A DNA stretch of 64,000 bases, taken from NCBI GenBank assembly GCA_029721515.1, contig CM056550.1:9426009-9490008 (forward strand), given 5' to 3'. A model generated the notes under the pieces. The model was given only the letters and a program-made list of their open reading frames with translations, did no database searches and was not told where the DNA came from. Each line of letters begins with the position of its first letter. Positions within the stretch are counted from its first letter, which is position 1. Positions 10,577-20,785 of the stretch are shown here, piece by piece. The DNA is from Synanceia verrucosa. Its lineage: Eukaryota; Chordata; Actinopteri; Perciformes; Synanceiidae. The position numbers and the translations under genes are program-made.

Positions 10577-11808
10577 TCAGCGCTTATTTGTGCTTTTCTT
10601 CATCTTGACCGTCTTGATGATTTCTTTCCTCCGCTGTGGCTTTTTCCGAGTCTCTGCCACCTTACTCCAGGTGTCCCCATCACTGTCCGTGATATCAGAG
10701 TAGTTCACAGTCCCATCTTCCTCCCCCCCTCCCCCTGGTCTCCCCAGAGTCCCATCACCCACACTCCTTGCCCGTTCCTTCTTCTCATCCTTCTCCGTCC
10801 GCGCGCTCCGGCCTGTGTTTTCCTCCTCCCTCGGCGTCTTTTCCTCCGTCGTCACATCTCCCTCTGCTCCCGACTGTTCCTCTCCCTCCTCCATTCTCTC
10901 CTCTAGTTCCTCGTCCTGTCCCGTTGTCTCTCCCTCTCCTCCGTCCGCATCTCCATTCTCCTCCTCTCCGCTTCCTCTCGTCTCCGCTCCTCTCGTCCCT
11001 GCTCCTCTCGTCTCCGCTCCTCTCGCCTCCGCTCCTCTCGTCCCCCGCTCTCCTCTCCGCTCCGGTCCCCGTGTCCTGGATGCCTTTCCTCGTTCTCCTT
11101 TCTCTCCCGTCCTCCTCCATCTGCACATTCCCTAGCGTAGTGTCCTTGTTTATGGCATCTATAGCATGTGAATTCTGGGCAGTCACACAGGATGTGCCCT
11201 GGTTTTATGCACAGCCTGCATACTTTAACTTGCCTGTCGTGGATTACGCGGAAGTATTCTGGTCCCGCTGCCGTGTCAAATTTAACAGAATATGGTAGTG
11301 ACTGGATGTCTTTGTTGAATTTAACTTTAACATATCTTGTCCCATCAGCTATGTTTGTGTCTGGCCACATCCTTCTCCTTATGGTAGACACCGGCGCTAC
11401 ACCCCAGTTAACAAGTTTCATTGTGATTTCCTCATCTGTGATGTATGCCGGCAGACCCATAAAAGACACAACCATCTCATCATTACAGAGTTCTTTCCCA
11501 ATGATGTTGGCGTTTTTTATTTTTATCCCATCCAGCAATTTGTTTTTTGCTCCCTCTTTCCCCATGGTGATCTCATATTTAAGTCTCCCAACAGTCCTGC
11601 ATGCAATCAAATCACCGCATTTTTCTTTGATGTTTCTGATTAGCTCCATCACTGTTATATTGTCCTCTCCTTCGATTTCCACACTTACTGTTAGCTCTTT
11701 TTTGTAAGTGGTTTTATTTATTACAGCCATACCATGTCCGTGTTCTTCTGAGCGTTGTCCTTGTCCATTCATAAAATGTATCTCCGTGTTGACCGTCCTA
11801 GAGAGCAT
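10577..11808 (-). pseudogene. family A ORF1 (CCHC nucleic-acid-binding protein), frameshifted, copy A1
   Basis: Start ATG 11808 lies five bases after the hairpin, as in A3. Two tandem CCHC knuckles (CRLCIKPGHILC-type spacing C-X2-C-X4-H-X4-C) lie near 11125-11225. In the first, the CGCGAC of A3 reads TGTGAC, changing Arg to Cys. A 15-bp repeat region encoding RSGDE-type units follows (about 10970-11060), where the frame slips, and the charged C-terminal tail ends in STNKR. This copy keeps the GRPGGGGEE junction intact, which defines the true C-terminus of the family. The product would bind element RNA. Confidence 0.85.
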
Positions 11809-11816
11809 TTTGCTGC

Positions 11817-11844
11817 TCCCCACACAGTGAGACACTGCAGGGGA
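11817..11844 (-). promoter_or_regulatory. 5' UTR hairpin, copy A1
   Basis: TCCCC...GGGGA outer stem and CAGTG/CACTG inner stem with a TCT loop, ending nine bases before the ORF1 ATG codon's first base. Confidence 0.6.
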
Positions 11845-11999
11845 ACACAGTCCAAAAATTAGAAACAAGGAAAGTTCAGTAATCTGAAACTTATCCTGAC
11901 AAAAAAATTGCAAATACAGGCTGCCACACACACAGCAGTGATGATGTGGCAGTGATGATGTGGCACTTCCTCTCTCTCTCTCTCTCTCTCTCTCTCAGT

Positions 12000-12029
12000 G
12001 GGCGTATGCATGTTGGTGTGGCCGTAAGC
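12000..12029 (-). pseudogene. 5S_rRNA: 5S rRNA gene, 5' part (nt 1-30), split by element A1
   Basis: Thirty bases upstream of A1, including its target copy; CATGCATACG variant. Confidence 0.95.
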
Positions 12030-12162
12030 AAAGACAAATGCCACAAAGAGGCCTCTTAAGGATGCCGCAAAGTCTTTCTGACAACTTTTTTGGAGCTGTC
12101 TTGTTTTTGTCTTTTTTGACATGCGATGACATTTTTTGGCAGTTTTCCCACTGTCAGTTGAA

Positions 12163-12282
12163 AAGCTTATAGCACCTGGTATTGCCAGGCGGTCTCCCAT
12201 CCAAGTACTGATCAGGCCCGCCCGTGCTTAGCTTCCGAGTTCAGACGAGATCGGGCGTATGCAGGTTGGTGTGGCCGTAAGC
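12163..12282 (-). rRNA. 5S_rRNA: 5S rRNA gene
   Basis: 120 nt; GCACGGGCGGGC, GAACTCGG. Confidence 0.95.
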
Positions 12283-12418
12283 AAAAACAAATGTCACAAA
12301 GGGGTCTTTTAAGGATGCCGCAAAGTCTTTTTGACGACTTTTTTGGAGCTGTATTGAAGTTTTTGTCTTTTTTGACGTGCAATGACATTTTTTGGCAGTT
12401 TTCCCACCGTCAGTTGAA

Positions 12419-12538
12419 AAGCTTACAGCACCTGGTATTCCCAGGCAGTCTCCCATCCAAGTACTGACCAGGCCCGACCGTGCTTAGCTTCCGAGATCAG
12501 ACGAGATCGGGCGTATGCAGGTTGGTGTGGCCGTAAGC
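12419..12538 (-). rRNA. 5S_rRNA: 5S rRNA gene
   Basis: 120 nt, T62; GAGACTGCC. Confidence 0.96.
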
Positions 12539-12671
12539 GAAAACAAATGTTACAAAGGGGCCTTTTAAGGATGCCACAAAGTCTTTCTGACGACTTTTTT
12601 AGAGCTGTATTGTTTTTGTCTTTTTTGACATGCGATGACATTTTTTGGCAGTTTTCCCACCGTCAGTTGAA

Positions 12672-12791
12672 AAGCTTCCAGCACCTGGTATTCCCAGGCG
12701 GTCTCCCATCCAAGTACTGACCAGGCCCATCAGTGCTTAGCCCACGAGATCAGACGAGATCGGGCGTATGCAGGTTGGTCTGGCCGTAAGC
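12672..12791 (-). rRNA. 5S_rRNA: 5S rRNA gene
   Basis: 120 nt; GCACTGATGGGC haplotype shared with 4924-5043. Confidence 0.93.
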
Positions 12792-12927
12792 GAAAACAAA
12801 TGCCACAAAGGGGCCTTTTAAGGATGACACAAAGTCTTTCTGACGACTTTTTTGGAGATGGATTGATGTTTTCGTCTTTTATTACATGGGATGACATTTT
12901 TTGGCAGTTTTCCCACCGTCAGTTGAA

Positions 12928-13047
12928 AAGCTTACAGCACCTGGTATTCCCAGGCGGTCTCCCATCCAAGTACTGACCAGGCCCGTCCATGCTTAGCTTC
13001 CGAGTTCAGACAAGATCGGGCGTATGCAGGTTGGTGTGGCCGTAAGC
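12928..13047 (-). rRNA. 5S_rRNA: 5S rRNA gene
   Basis: 120 nt; GCATGGACGGGC, GAACTCGG. Confidence 0.95.
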
Positions 13048-13181
13048 GGAAACAAATGTCACAAAGGAGCCTTTTAAGGATGCCGCAAAGTCTTTTTGAC
13101 GACTTTTTTGGAGCTGCATTGAAGTTTTTGTCTTTTTGACATGGGATGACATTTTTGGCAGTTTTCCCACCGTCAGTTGAA

Positions 13182-13300
13182 AAGCTTACAGCACCTGGTA
13201 TTCCCAGGCAGTCTCCCATCCAAGTACTGACCAGGCCCGTCCGTGCTTAGCTTCGGAGATCAGACGAGATCGGGCGATGCAGGTTGGTGTGGCCGTAAAA
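13182..13300 (-). rRNA. 5S_rRNA: 5S rRNA gene, 1-bp deletion
   Basis: 119 nt; GCATCGCCC lacks A25. The spacer has short homopolymers, so base-calling error is possible. Confidence 0.92.
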
Positions 13301-13432
13301 AAGACAAATGCCACAAAGGGGCCTTTTAAGGATGCCGCAAAGTCTTTCTGACGACTTTTTAGAGCTGTATTGATGTTTTTGTCTTTTTGACATGCGATGA
13401 CATTTTTGGCAGCTTTCCCACTGTCAGTTGAA

Positions 13433-13552
13433 AAGGTTACAGCACCTGGTATTCCCAGGCAGTCTCCCATCCAAGTACTGACCAGGCCCGTCCGTGCTTA
13501 GCTTCCGAGATCAAACGAGATAGGGCGTATGCAGGTTGGTGTAGCCGTAAGC
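13433..13552 (-). rRNA. 5S_rRNA: 5S rRNA gene
   Basis: 120 nt, A62; CGCCCTATCTCG, 3' end GTAACCTT. Confidence 0.94.
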
Positions 13553-13685
13553 GAAGACAAATGCCACAAAGAGGCCTTTTAAGGATGCCGCAAAATCTTT
13601 CTGACGACTTTTTGGAGCTGTATTGATCTTTTTGTCTTTTTGACATGGGATGACATTTTTGGCAGTCTTCCCACTGTCAGTTGAA

Positions 13686-13805
13686 AAGCTTACAGCACCT
13701 GGTATTCCCAGGCGGTCTCCCATCCAAGTACTGACCAGGCCCGTCCGTGCTTAGCTTCTGAGATCAGACGAGATCAGGCGTATGCAGGTTGGTGTGGCCA
13801 TAAGC
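13686..13805 (-). rRNA. 5S_rRNA: 5S rRNA gene
   Basis: 120 nt, A62; GCTTATGG start, CGCCTGATC. Confidence 0.95.
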
Positions 13806-13940
13806 GAAAACAAATGCCACAAAGAGGCCCTTTAAGGATGCCGCAAAGTCTTTCTGACGACTTTTTTGGAGCTGGATTGATGTTTTTGTCTTTCTTGACA
13901 TGCAATGACATTTTTGACAGTTTTCCCACCGTCAGTTGAA

Positions 13941-14060
13941 AAGCTTACAGCACCTGGTATTCCCAGGCTGTCTCCGATCCAAGTACTGACCAGGCCCGTC
14001 CGTGCTTAGCTTCTGAGATCAGACGAGATCGGGCCTATGCAGGTTGGTGTGGCCGTAAGC
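13941..14060 (-). rRNA. 5S_rRNA: 5S rRNA gene
   Basis: 120 nt, A62; GCATAGGCCCG at the target site. Confidence 0.95.
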
Positions 14061-14196
14061 GAAAACAAACGCCACAAAGGGGCCTTTTAAGGATGCCGCA
14101 AAGTCTTTCTGACGACTTTTTTGGAGCTGTATTGATGTTTTTGTCTTTTTTGACATGCGATGACATTTTTTGGCAGTTTTCCCACCGTCAGTTGAA

Positions 14197-14316
14197 AAGC
14201 TTACAGCACCTGGTATTCCCAGGCGGTCTCCCATCCAAGTACTGACCAGGCCCGTCCGTGCTTAGCCTCCGAGATCAGACGAGATCGGGCGTATGCAGGT
14301 TGGTGTGGCCGTAAGC
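14197..14316 (-). rRNA. 5S_rRNA: 5S rRNA gene
   Basis: 120 nt, A62, at consensus except for the common GAGGCTAAGC box A form. Confidence 0.97.
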
Positions 14317-14340
14317 GAAAACAAATGCCACAAAGGGGCC

Positions 14341-14346
14341 TTTTAA
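14341..14346 (-). promoter_or_regulatory. TATA-like -30 box of 5S unit (representative)
   Basis: TTAAAA (minus strand) lies at -30 to -25 from the gene ending at 14316. The same box is present at the same spacing before nearly every unit and is usually followed by GGCC and a GC pair near -12. Fish 5S genes are known to use an upstream TATA-like box with the internal control region. Confidence 0.75.
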
Positions 14347-14452
14347 GGATGACGCAAAGTCTTTCTGACGACTTTTTTGGAGATGTATTGATGTTTTTGT
14401 CTTTTTTGACATGCGATGACATTTTTTGGCAGTTTTCCCACCGTCAGTTGAA

Positions 14453-14572
14453 AAGCTTACAGCACCTGGTATTCCCAGGCGGTCTCCCATCCAAGTACTG
14501 AACAGGCCCATCCGTGCTTAGCTTCCGAGTTCAGACGAGATCGGGCGTATGCAGGTTGGTGTGGCCGTAAAC
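14453..14572 (-). rRNA. 5S_rRNA: 5S rRNA gene
   Basis: 120 nt; GCACGGATGGGCCTGTTC, starts GTTTACGG. Confidence 0.95.
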
Positions 14573-14705
14573 TAAAACAAATCCCACAAAGGGGCCTTTT
14601 AAGAATGACGCAAAGTCTTTCTGACGACTTTTTTGGAGCTGTATTGAAGTTTTGTCTTTTTGACATGCGATGACATTTTTGGCAGTTTTCCCACTGTCAG
14701 TTGAA

Positions 14706-14825
14706 AAGCTTACAGCACCTGGTATTCCCAGGCGGTCTCCCATCCAAGTACTGACCAGGCCAGACCGTGCTTAACTTCTGAGTTCAGACGAGATCGGGCG
14801 TATGCAGGTTGGTGTGGCCCTAAGC
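14706..14825 (-). rRNA. 5S_rRNA: 5S rRNA gene
   Basis: 120 nt; GCACGGTCTGGC, AGTTAAGC in box A. Confidence 0.94.
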
Positions 14826-14961
14826 AAAGACTAATGCCACAAAGGGGCCTTTTAAGGATGCCGCAAAGTCTTTCTGACGACTTTTTTGGAGCTGTATTGA
14901 TGTTTTTGTCTTTTTTGACATGCGATGACATTTTTTGGCAGTTTTCCCACCGTCAGTTGAA

Positions 14962-15081
14962 AAGCTTACAGCACCTGGTATTCCCAGGCGGTCTCCCATC
15001 CAAGTACTGACCAGGCCGGTCCGTGCTTAGCTTCCGAGATCAGACGAGATCGGGCGTATGCAGGTAGGTGTGGCCTTAAGC
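14962..15081 (-). rRNA. 5S_rRNA: 5S rRNA gene
   Basis: 120 nt; GCACGGACCGGC, starts GCTTAAGG. Confidence 0.95.
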
Positions 15082-15216
15082 GAAAACAAACGCCACAAAG
15101 GAGCCTTTTAAGGATGCCGCAAAGTCTTTCTGACGACTTTTTTGGAGCTGTATTGATGTTTTTGTCTTTTTTGACATGCGATGACATTTTTGGCAGTTTT
15201 CCCACCGTCAGTTGAA

Positions 15217-15336
15217 AAGCTTACAGCACCTGGTATTCCCAGGCGGTCTCCCATCCAAGTACTGACCAGGCCCGTCCGTGCTTAGCTTCCGAGATCAGAC
15301 GAGATCGGGCGTATGCAGGTTGGTGTGGCCGTATGG
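15217..15336 (-). rRNA. 5S_rRNA: 5S rRNA gene
   Basis: 120 nt, A62; first bases CCATAC. Confidence 0.95.
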
Positions 15337-15469
15337 AAGACAAATGCCACAAAGGGGCCTTTTAAGGATGCCGCAAAGTCTTTCTGACGACTTTTTGGAG
15401 CTGTATTGAAGTTTTTGTCTTTTTGACATGCAATGACATTTTTTGGCAGTTTTCCCACCGTCATCTGAA

Positions 15470-15589
15470 AAGCTTACAGCACCTGCCATTCCCCCCCGGC
15501 CTCCCATCCAAGTACTGACCAGGCCCGTCCGTGCTTAGCTTCCGAGATCAGACGAGATCGGGCGTATGCAGGTTGGTGTGGCCGTAATA
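15470..15589 (-). rRNA. 5S_rRNA: 5S rRNA gene with divergent 3' segment
   Basis: 120 nt, A62; nt 94-113 read GCCGGGGGGGAATGGCAGGT, breaking the usual CCTGGGAATACCAGG pairing. Confidence 0.88.
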
Positions 15590-15719
15590 AAACAAATGCC
15601 ACAAAGGGGCCTTTAAGGATGCCGCAAAGTCTTTCTGACGACTTTTTGGAGCTGTATTGATGTTTTTGTCTTTTTGACATGCGATGACATTTTTGGCAGT
15701 TTTCCCACCGTCAGTTGAA

Positions 15720-15839
15720 AAGCTTACAGCACCTGGTATTCCCAGGCGGTCTCCCATCCAAGTACTGACCAGGCCCGTCCGTGCTTAGCTTCCGAGATCA
15801 GACGAGATCGGGCGTATGCAGGTTGGTGTGGCCGTAAGC
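15720..15839 (-). rRNA. 5S_rRNA: 5S rRNA gene
   Basis: 120 nt, A62, close to consensus; begins GGCTTACGG-type. Confidence 0.97.
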
Positions 15840-15974
15840 CAAAACAAATGCCACAAAGGGGCCTTTTAAGGATGCCGCAAAGTCTTTCTGACGACTTTTT
15901 TGGAGCTGTATTGAAGTTTTTGTCTTTTTTGACATGCGATGACATTTTTTGGCAGTTTCCCACCGTCGGTTGAA

Positions 15975-16094
15975 AAGCTTACAGCACCTGGTATTCCCAG
16001 GCGGTCTCCCATCCAAGTACTGACCAGGCCCGTCCGTGCTTAGCCTCCGAGATCAGACGAGATTGGGTGTATGCAGGTTGGTGTGGCCGGAAGT
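15975..16094 (-). rRNA. 5S_rRNA: 5S rRNA gene
   Basis: 120 nt, A62; ACACCCAATC, starts ACTTCCGG. Confidence 0.94.
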
Positions 16095-16230
16095 GAAACC
16101 AAATGCCACAGAGGGGCCTTTTAAGGATGCAGCAAAGTCTTTCTGATGACTTTTTTGGGGCTGTGTTGAAGTTTTTTTCTTTTTTGACATGCGATTACAT
16201 TTTTTGGCAGTTTTCCCACCGTCAGTTGAA

Positions 16231-16350
16231 AAGCTTACAGCACCTGGTACTCCCAGGCGGTCTCCCATCCAAGTACTGACCAGGCCCGTCCGTGCTTAGC
16301 TTCCGAGATCAGACGAGATCGGGCGTATGCAGGTTGGTGTGGCTGTAAGC
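16231..16350 (-). rRNA. 5S_rRNA: 5S rRNA gene
   Basis: 120 nt, A62; GGGAGTACCAGG. Confidence 0.96.
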
Positions 16351-16486
16351 TAAAACAAATGCCACAAAGGAGCCTTTTAAGGATGCCGCAAAGTCTTTCT
16401 GAAGACTTTTTTGGAGCTGTGTTGAAGTTTTTGTCTTTTTTGACATGCGATGACATTTTTTGGCAGTTTTCCCACCGTCAGTTGAA

Positions 16487-16606
16487 AAGCTTACAGCACC
16501 TGGTATTCCCAGGCGGTCTCCCATCCAAGTACTGACCAGGCCCGACCGTGCTTAGCTTCCGAGATCAGACGAGATCGGGCGTATGCAGGTTGGTGTGGCC
16601 GTAAGC
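16487..16606 (-). rRNA. 5S_rRNA: 5S rRNA gene
   Basis: 120 nt, T62, otherwise consensus. Confidence 0.97.
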
Positions 16607-16742
16607 GAAAACAAATGCCACAAAGGGGCCTTTTAAGGATGCCGCAAAGTCTTTCTGACGACTTTTTTGGAGATGTATTGATGTTTTTGTCATTTATGAA
16701 ATGGGATGACATTGTTTGGCAGTAATCACACTGTCAGTTGTA

Positions 16743-16857
16743 AAGCTTATAGCACCTGGTATTGCCAGGCGGTCTCCCATCCAAGTACTGACCAGGCCCG
16801 TCCGTGCTTAGCTTCCGAGATCAGACGAGATGTATGCAGGTTGGTGTGGCCGTCAGC
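16743..16857 (-). rRNA. 5S_rRNA: 5S rRNA gene, 5-bp deletion at target site
   Basis: 115 nt; GCATACATCTCG lacks nt 27-31 (GCCCG), exactly across the 30/31 insertion point. Confidence 0.87.
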
Positions 16858-16989
16858 TAAGACAAATGCCACAAAGGGGCCTTTAAGGATGCCGCAAAGT
16901 CTTTCTGACGACTTTTTCAAGCTGTATTGAAGTTTTTGTCTTTTTGACATGCGATGACATTTTTGGCAGTTTTCCCACTGTCAGTTGAA

Positions 16990-17099
16990 AAGCTTACAGC
17001 ACCTGGTATTCCCAGGCGGTCTCCCATCCAAGTACTGACCAGGCCCGTCCGTGCTTAGCTTCCGAGATCAGACGAATGCAGGTTGGTGTGGCCGTCAGC
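16990..17099 (-). rRNA. 5S_rRNA: 5S rRNA gene, 10-bp deletion (class I)
   Basis: 110 nt; GCATTCGTCTG junction. Confidence 0.86.
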
Positions 17100-17232
17100 G
17101 AAGACAAATGCCACAACGGGGCCTTTTAAGGTTGCCGCAAAGTCTTTCTGACAACTTTTTCGGAGCTGTATTGTTTTTGTCTTTTTTGACATGCGATGAC
17201 ATTTTTTGGCAGTTTTCCCACTGTCAGTTGAA

Positions 17233-17352
17233 AAGCTTATAGCACCTGGTATTGCCAGGCGGTCTCCCATCCAAGTACTGACCAGGCCCGTCCGTGCTTA
17301 GCCTCCGAGATCAGACGAGATCGGGCGTATGCAGGTTGGTGTGGCCGTAAGC
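17233..17352 (-). rRNA. 5S_rRNA: 5S rRNA gene
   Basis: 120 nt, A62; GCTATAAGC end. Confidence 0.95.
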
Positions 17353-17485
17353 TAAACCAAATGCAACAAAGGGGCCTTTTAAGGATGCCGCAAAGTCTTT
17401 CTGACAACTTTTTTGGAGCTGTATTGTTCTTGTCTTTTTTGACATGTGATGACATTTTTTGGCAGTTTTCCCACCGTCAGTTGAA

Positions 17486-17605
17486 AAGCTTACAGCACCT
17501 GGTATTCCCAGGCGGTCTCCCATCCAAGTACTGACCAGGCCCGTCTGTGCTTAGCTTGCGAGATCAGACGAGATCGGGCGTATGCAGGTTGGTGTGGCCG
17601 TAAGC
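17486..17605 (-). rRNA. 5S_rRNA: 5S rRNA gene
   Basis: 120 nt; GCACAGACGGGC, CTCGCAAGC; related to 2662-2781. Confidence 0.95.
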
Positions 17606-17741
17606 GAAAAAAAATGTCACAAAGGGGCCTTTTAAGGATGCTGCAAAGTCTTTTTGACGACTTTTTTGGAGCTGTATTGAAGTTTTTGTCTTTTTTGACA
17701 TGCGATGACATTTTTTGGCAGTTTTCCCACCGTCAGTTGGA

Positions 17742-17861
17742 AAGCTTACATCACCTGGTATTCCCAGGCGGTCTCCCATCCAAGTACTGACCAGGCCTGA
17801 CCGTGCTTAGCTTCCGAGATCAGACAAGATCGGGCGCATGCAGGTTGGTGTGGCCGTAAGC
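17742..17861 (-). rRNA. 5S_rRNA: 5S rRNA gene
   Basis: 120 nt; GCACGGTCAGGC, GCATGCGCCC, GTGATGTAAGC. Confidence 0.94.
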
Positions 17862-17997
17862 GAAACCAAATGCCACAAAGGGGCCTTTTAAGGATGCCGC
17901 AAAGTCTTTCTGACGACTTTTTTGGAGGTGTATTGAAGTTTTTGTCTTTTTTGACATGCGATGACATTTTTTGGGAGTTTTCCCACCGTCAGTTGAA

Positions 17998-18117
17998 AAG
18001 CTTACAGCACCTGGTATTGCCAGGCGGTCTCCCATCCAAGTACTGACCAGGCCCGTCCGTGCTTAGCTTCCGAGATCAGACGAGATCGGGCGTATGCAGG
18101 TTGGTGTGGCCGTAAGC
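17998..18117 (-). rRNA. 5S_rRNA: 5S rRNA gene
   Basis: 120 nt, A62; CTGGCAATACC. Confidence 0.96.
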
Positions 18118-18250
18118 GAAGACAAATGCCACAAAGGGGCCTTTTAAGGATGCCGCAAAGTCTTTCTGACGACTTTTTTGGAGCTGTCTTGTTTTTTTGT
18201 CTTTTTGACATGCGATGACATTTTTGGCAGTTTTCCCACTGTCAGTTGAA

Positions 18251-18370
18251 AAGCTTTCAGCACCTGGTATTCCCAGGCGGTCTCCCATCCAAGTACTGAC
18301 CAGGCCCGTCCGTGCTTAGCCTCCGAGATCAGACGAGATCGGGCGTATGCAGGTTGGTGTGGCCGTAAGC
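18251..18370 (-). rRNA. 5S_rRNA: 5S rRNA gene
   Basis: 120 nt, A62; GCTGAAAGC end. Confidence 0.95.
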
Positions 18371-18503
18371 TAAACCAAATGCCACAAAGGGTCTGTTAAG
18401 GATGCCGCAAAGTCTTTCTGACAACTGGTTTGGAGCTGTATTGATGTTTTTGTCTTTTTGACATGTGATGACATTTTTGGCAGTTTTCCCACCGTCAGTT
18501 GAA

Positions 18504-18621
18504 AAGCTTACAGCACCTGGTATTCCCAGGCGGTCTCCCATCCAAGTACTGACCAGGCCCGTCTGTGCTTAGCTCCGAGATCAGACGAGATCGGGCGATG
18601 CAGGTTGGTGTGGCCGTAAGC
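18504..18621 (-). rRNA. 5S_rRNA: 5S rRNA gene, two 1-bp deletions
   Basis: 118 nt; lacks A25 and one base of GGAAGC. Lies in a patch of short homopolymers. Confidence 0.92.
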
Positions 18622-18753
18622 GAAGACAAATGCCACAAAGGGGCCTTTAAGGATGCTGCAAAGTCTTTCTGACGACTTTTTGGAGCTGTATTGAAGTTTT
18701 TGTCTTTTTGACATGCGATGACATTTTTGGCAGTTTTCCCACCATCAGTTGAA

Positions 18754-18863
18754 AAGCTTACAGGTCCTGGTATTCCCAGGCGGTCTCCCATCCAAGTACT
18801 GACCAGGCCCGTCCGTGCTTAGCTTCCGAGATCAGACGAATGCGGGTGGGTGTGGCCGTAAGC
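18754..18863 (-). rRNA. 5S_rRNA: 5S rRNA gene, 10-bp deletion (class I)
   Basis: 110 nt; GCATTCGTCTG junction, ACCCACCCGCATT and CCAGGACCTG changes. Confidence 0.84.
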
Positions 18864-18998
18864 GAAAACAAACGCCACAATGGGGCCTGTTAAGGATGCC
18901 GCAAAGTCTTTCTGACGAGTTTTTGGAGCTGTATTGACGTTTTTGTTTTTATTGACATGCGATGACATTTTTGGGCAGTTTTCCCACCGTCAGTTGAA

Positions 18999-19118
18999 AA
19001 GCTTACAGCACCTGGTATTCCCAGGCGGTCTCCCATCCAAGTACTGACCAGGCCCGTCCGTGCTTAGCCTCCGAGATCAGACGAGATCGGGCGTATGCAG
19101 GTTGGTGTGGCCGTGAGC
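18999..19118 (-). rRNA. 5S_rRNA: 5S rRNA gene
   Basis: 120 nt, A62; starts GCTCACGG. Confidence 0.96.
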
Positions 19119-19251
19119 GAAGACAAATGCCACAAAGAGGCCTCTTAAGGATGCCGCAAAGTCTTTCTGACGACTTTTTTGGAGCTGTATTGTTTTTGTC
19201 TTTTTTGACATGCGATGACATTTTTTGGCAGTTTTCCCACCGTCAGTTGAA

Positions 19252-19371
19252 AAGCTTACAGCACCTGGTATTCCCAGGCGGTCTCCCATCCAAGTACTGA
19301 CCAGGCCCGTCCGTGCTTAGCTTCCGAGATCAGACGAGATCGGGCGTATGCAGGTAGGTGTGGCCGTAAGC
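19252..19371 (-). rRNA. 5S_rRNA: 5S rRNA gene
   Basis: 120 nt, A62; CACACCTACC near nt 15. Confidence 0.96.
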
Positions 19372-19506
19372 GAAAACAAACGCCACAAAGGAGACATTTA
19401 AGGATGCCGCAAAGTCTTTCTGACTACTTTTTTTGGAGCTGTATTGATGTTTTTGTCTTTTTGACATGCGATGACATTTTTGGCAGTTTTCCCACCGTCA
19501 GTTGAA

Positions 19507-19626
19507 AAGCTTACAGCACCTGGTATTCCCAGGCGGTCTCCCATCCAAGTACTGACCAGGCCCGTCCGTGCTTAGCTTCCGAGATCAGACGAGATCGGGC
19601 GTATGCAGGTTGGTGTGGCCGTAGGC
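19507..19626 (-). rRNA. 5S_rRNA: 5S rRNA gene
   Basis: 120 nt, A62; starts GCCTACGG, which matches the amphibian 5S start. Confidence 0.96.
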
Positions 19627-19762
19627 GAAAACAAATGTCACAAAGGGGCCTTTTAAGGATGCCGCAAAGTCTTTTTGACGACTTTTTTGGAGCTGTATTG
19701 AAGTTTTTGTCTTTTTTGACGTGCAATGACATTTTTTGGCAGTTTTCCCACCGTCAGTTGAA

Positions 19763-19882
19763 AAGCTTACAGCACCTGGTATTCCCAGGCGGTCTCCCAT
19801 CCAAGTACTGACCAGGCCCGACCGTGCTTAGCTTCCGAGATCAGACGAGATCGGGCGCATGCAGGTTGGTGTGGCCGTAAGC
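19763..19882 (-). rRNA. 5S_rRNA: 5S rRNA gene
   Basis: 120 nt, T62; GCATGCGCCC. Confidence 0.96.
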
Positions 19883-20018
19883 GAAAACAAATGTCACAAA
19901 GGGGCCTTTTAAGGATGCCGCAAAGTCTTTCTGACGACTTTTTTAGAGCTGTATTGATGTTTTTGTCTTTTTTGACATGCGATGACATTTTTTGGCAGTT
20001 TTCCCACCGTCAGTTGAA

Positions 20019-20138
20019 AAGCTTACAGCACCTGGTATTCCCAGGCGGTCTCCCATCCAAGTACTGACCAGGCCCGACCGTGCTTAGCTTCCGAGATCAG
20101 ACGAGATCGGGCGTATGCAGGTTGGTGTGGCCGTAAGC
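20019..20138 (-). rRNA. 5S_rRNA: 5S rRNA gene
   Basis: 120 nt, T62, otherwise consensus. Confidence 0.97.
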
Positions 20139-20274
20139 GAAAACAAATGCCACAAAGGGGCCTTTTAAGGATGCCGCAAAGTCTTTCTGACGACTTTTTT
20201 GGAGATGTATTGATGTTTTTGTCTTTTATTACATGGGATGACATTTTTTGGCAGTTTTCCCACCGTCAGTTGAA

Positions 20275-20394
20275 AAGCTTACAGCACCTGGTATTCCCAG
20301 GCGGTCTCCCATCCAAGTACTGACCAGGCCCGTCCGTGCTTAGCCTCCGAGATCAGACGAGATCGGGCGAATGCAGGTTGGTGTGGCCGTGAGC
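20275..20394 (-). rRNA. 5S_rRNA: 5S rRNA gene
   Basis: 120 nt, A62; GCATTCGCCC, starts GCTCACGG. Confidence 0.96.
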
Positions 20395-20529
20395 GAAAAC
20401 AAATGCCACAAAGGGGCCTTTTAAGGAAGACGCAAAGTCTTTCTGACGACTTTTTGGAGATGGATTGATGTTTTCGTCTTTTATTACATGGGATGACATT
20501 TTTTGGCAGTTTTCCCACCGTCAGTTGAA

Positions 20530-20649
20530 AAGCTTACAGCACCTGGTATTCCCAGGCGGTCTCCAATCCAAGTACTGACCAGGCCCGTCCGTGCTTAGCC
20601 TCCGAGATCAGACGAGATCGGGCGTATGCAGGTTGGTGAGGCCGTAAGT
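20530..20649 (-). rRNA. 5S_rRNA: 5S rRNA gene
   Basis: 120 nt, A62; GGATTGGAGACC in box C, starts ACTTACGG. Confidence 0.95.
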
Positions 20650-20785
20650 GAAACCAAATGCCACAAAGGGGCCTTTTAAGGATGCCGCAAAGTCTTTCTG
20701 ACGACTTTTTTGGAGATGTATTGATGTTTTTGTCTTTCATGACATGGGATGACATTTTTTGGCAGTTTTCCCACTGTCAGTTGAA

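Larger units (their letters stand above)
6541..11999 (-). mobile_element. Mutsu-like non-LTR retrotransposon, family A copy 1 (A1)
   Basis: Complete 5459-bp element read leftward. It starts ACTGA(GA)n, has two tandem GTGATGATGTGGCA copies and a hairpin in the 5' UTR, then ORF1 (10577-11808), ORF2 (6754-10541), a 3' UTR of about 180 bp with ATGTAAATAG repeats and an A tail of about 31. It is flanked by a target repeat of 5S nt 20-30 (TGCATACGCCC; the 3' copy ends CCT). Full length at both ends, so not a 5'-truncated copy. Both ORFs are broken by single-base indels. The assignment rests on two-ORF order, endonuclease and RT motifs, and the 5S target. Confidence 0.93.

Noticed and set aside
6769..12172. 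Long plus-strand frames opposite element A1 (up to 284 codons)
   Set aside because: Antisense shadows of ORF1 and ORF2 caused by the purine-rich coding strand; low-complexity Ser/Pro/His/Leu products.
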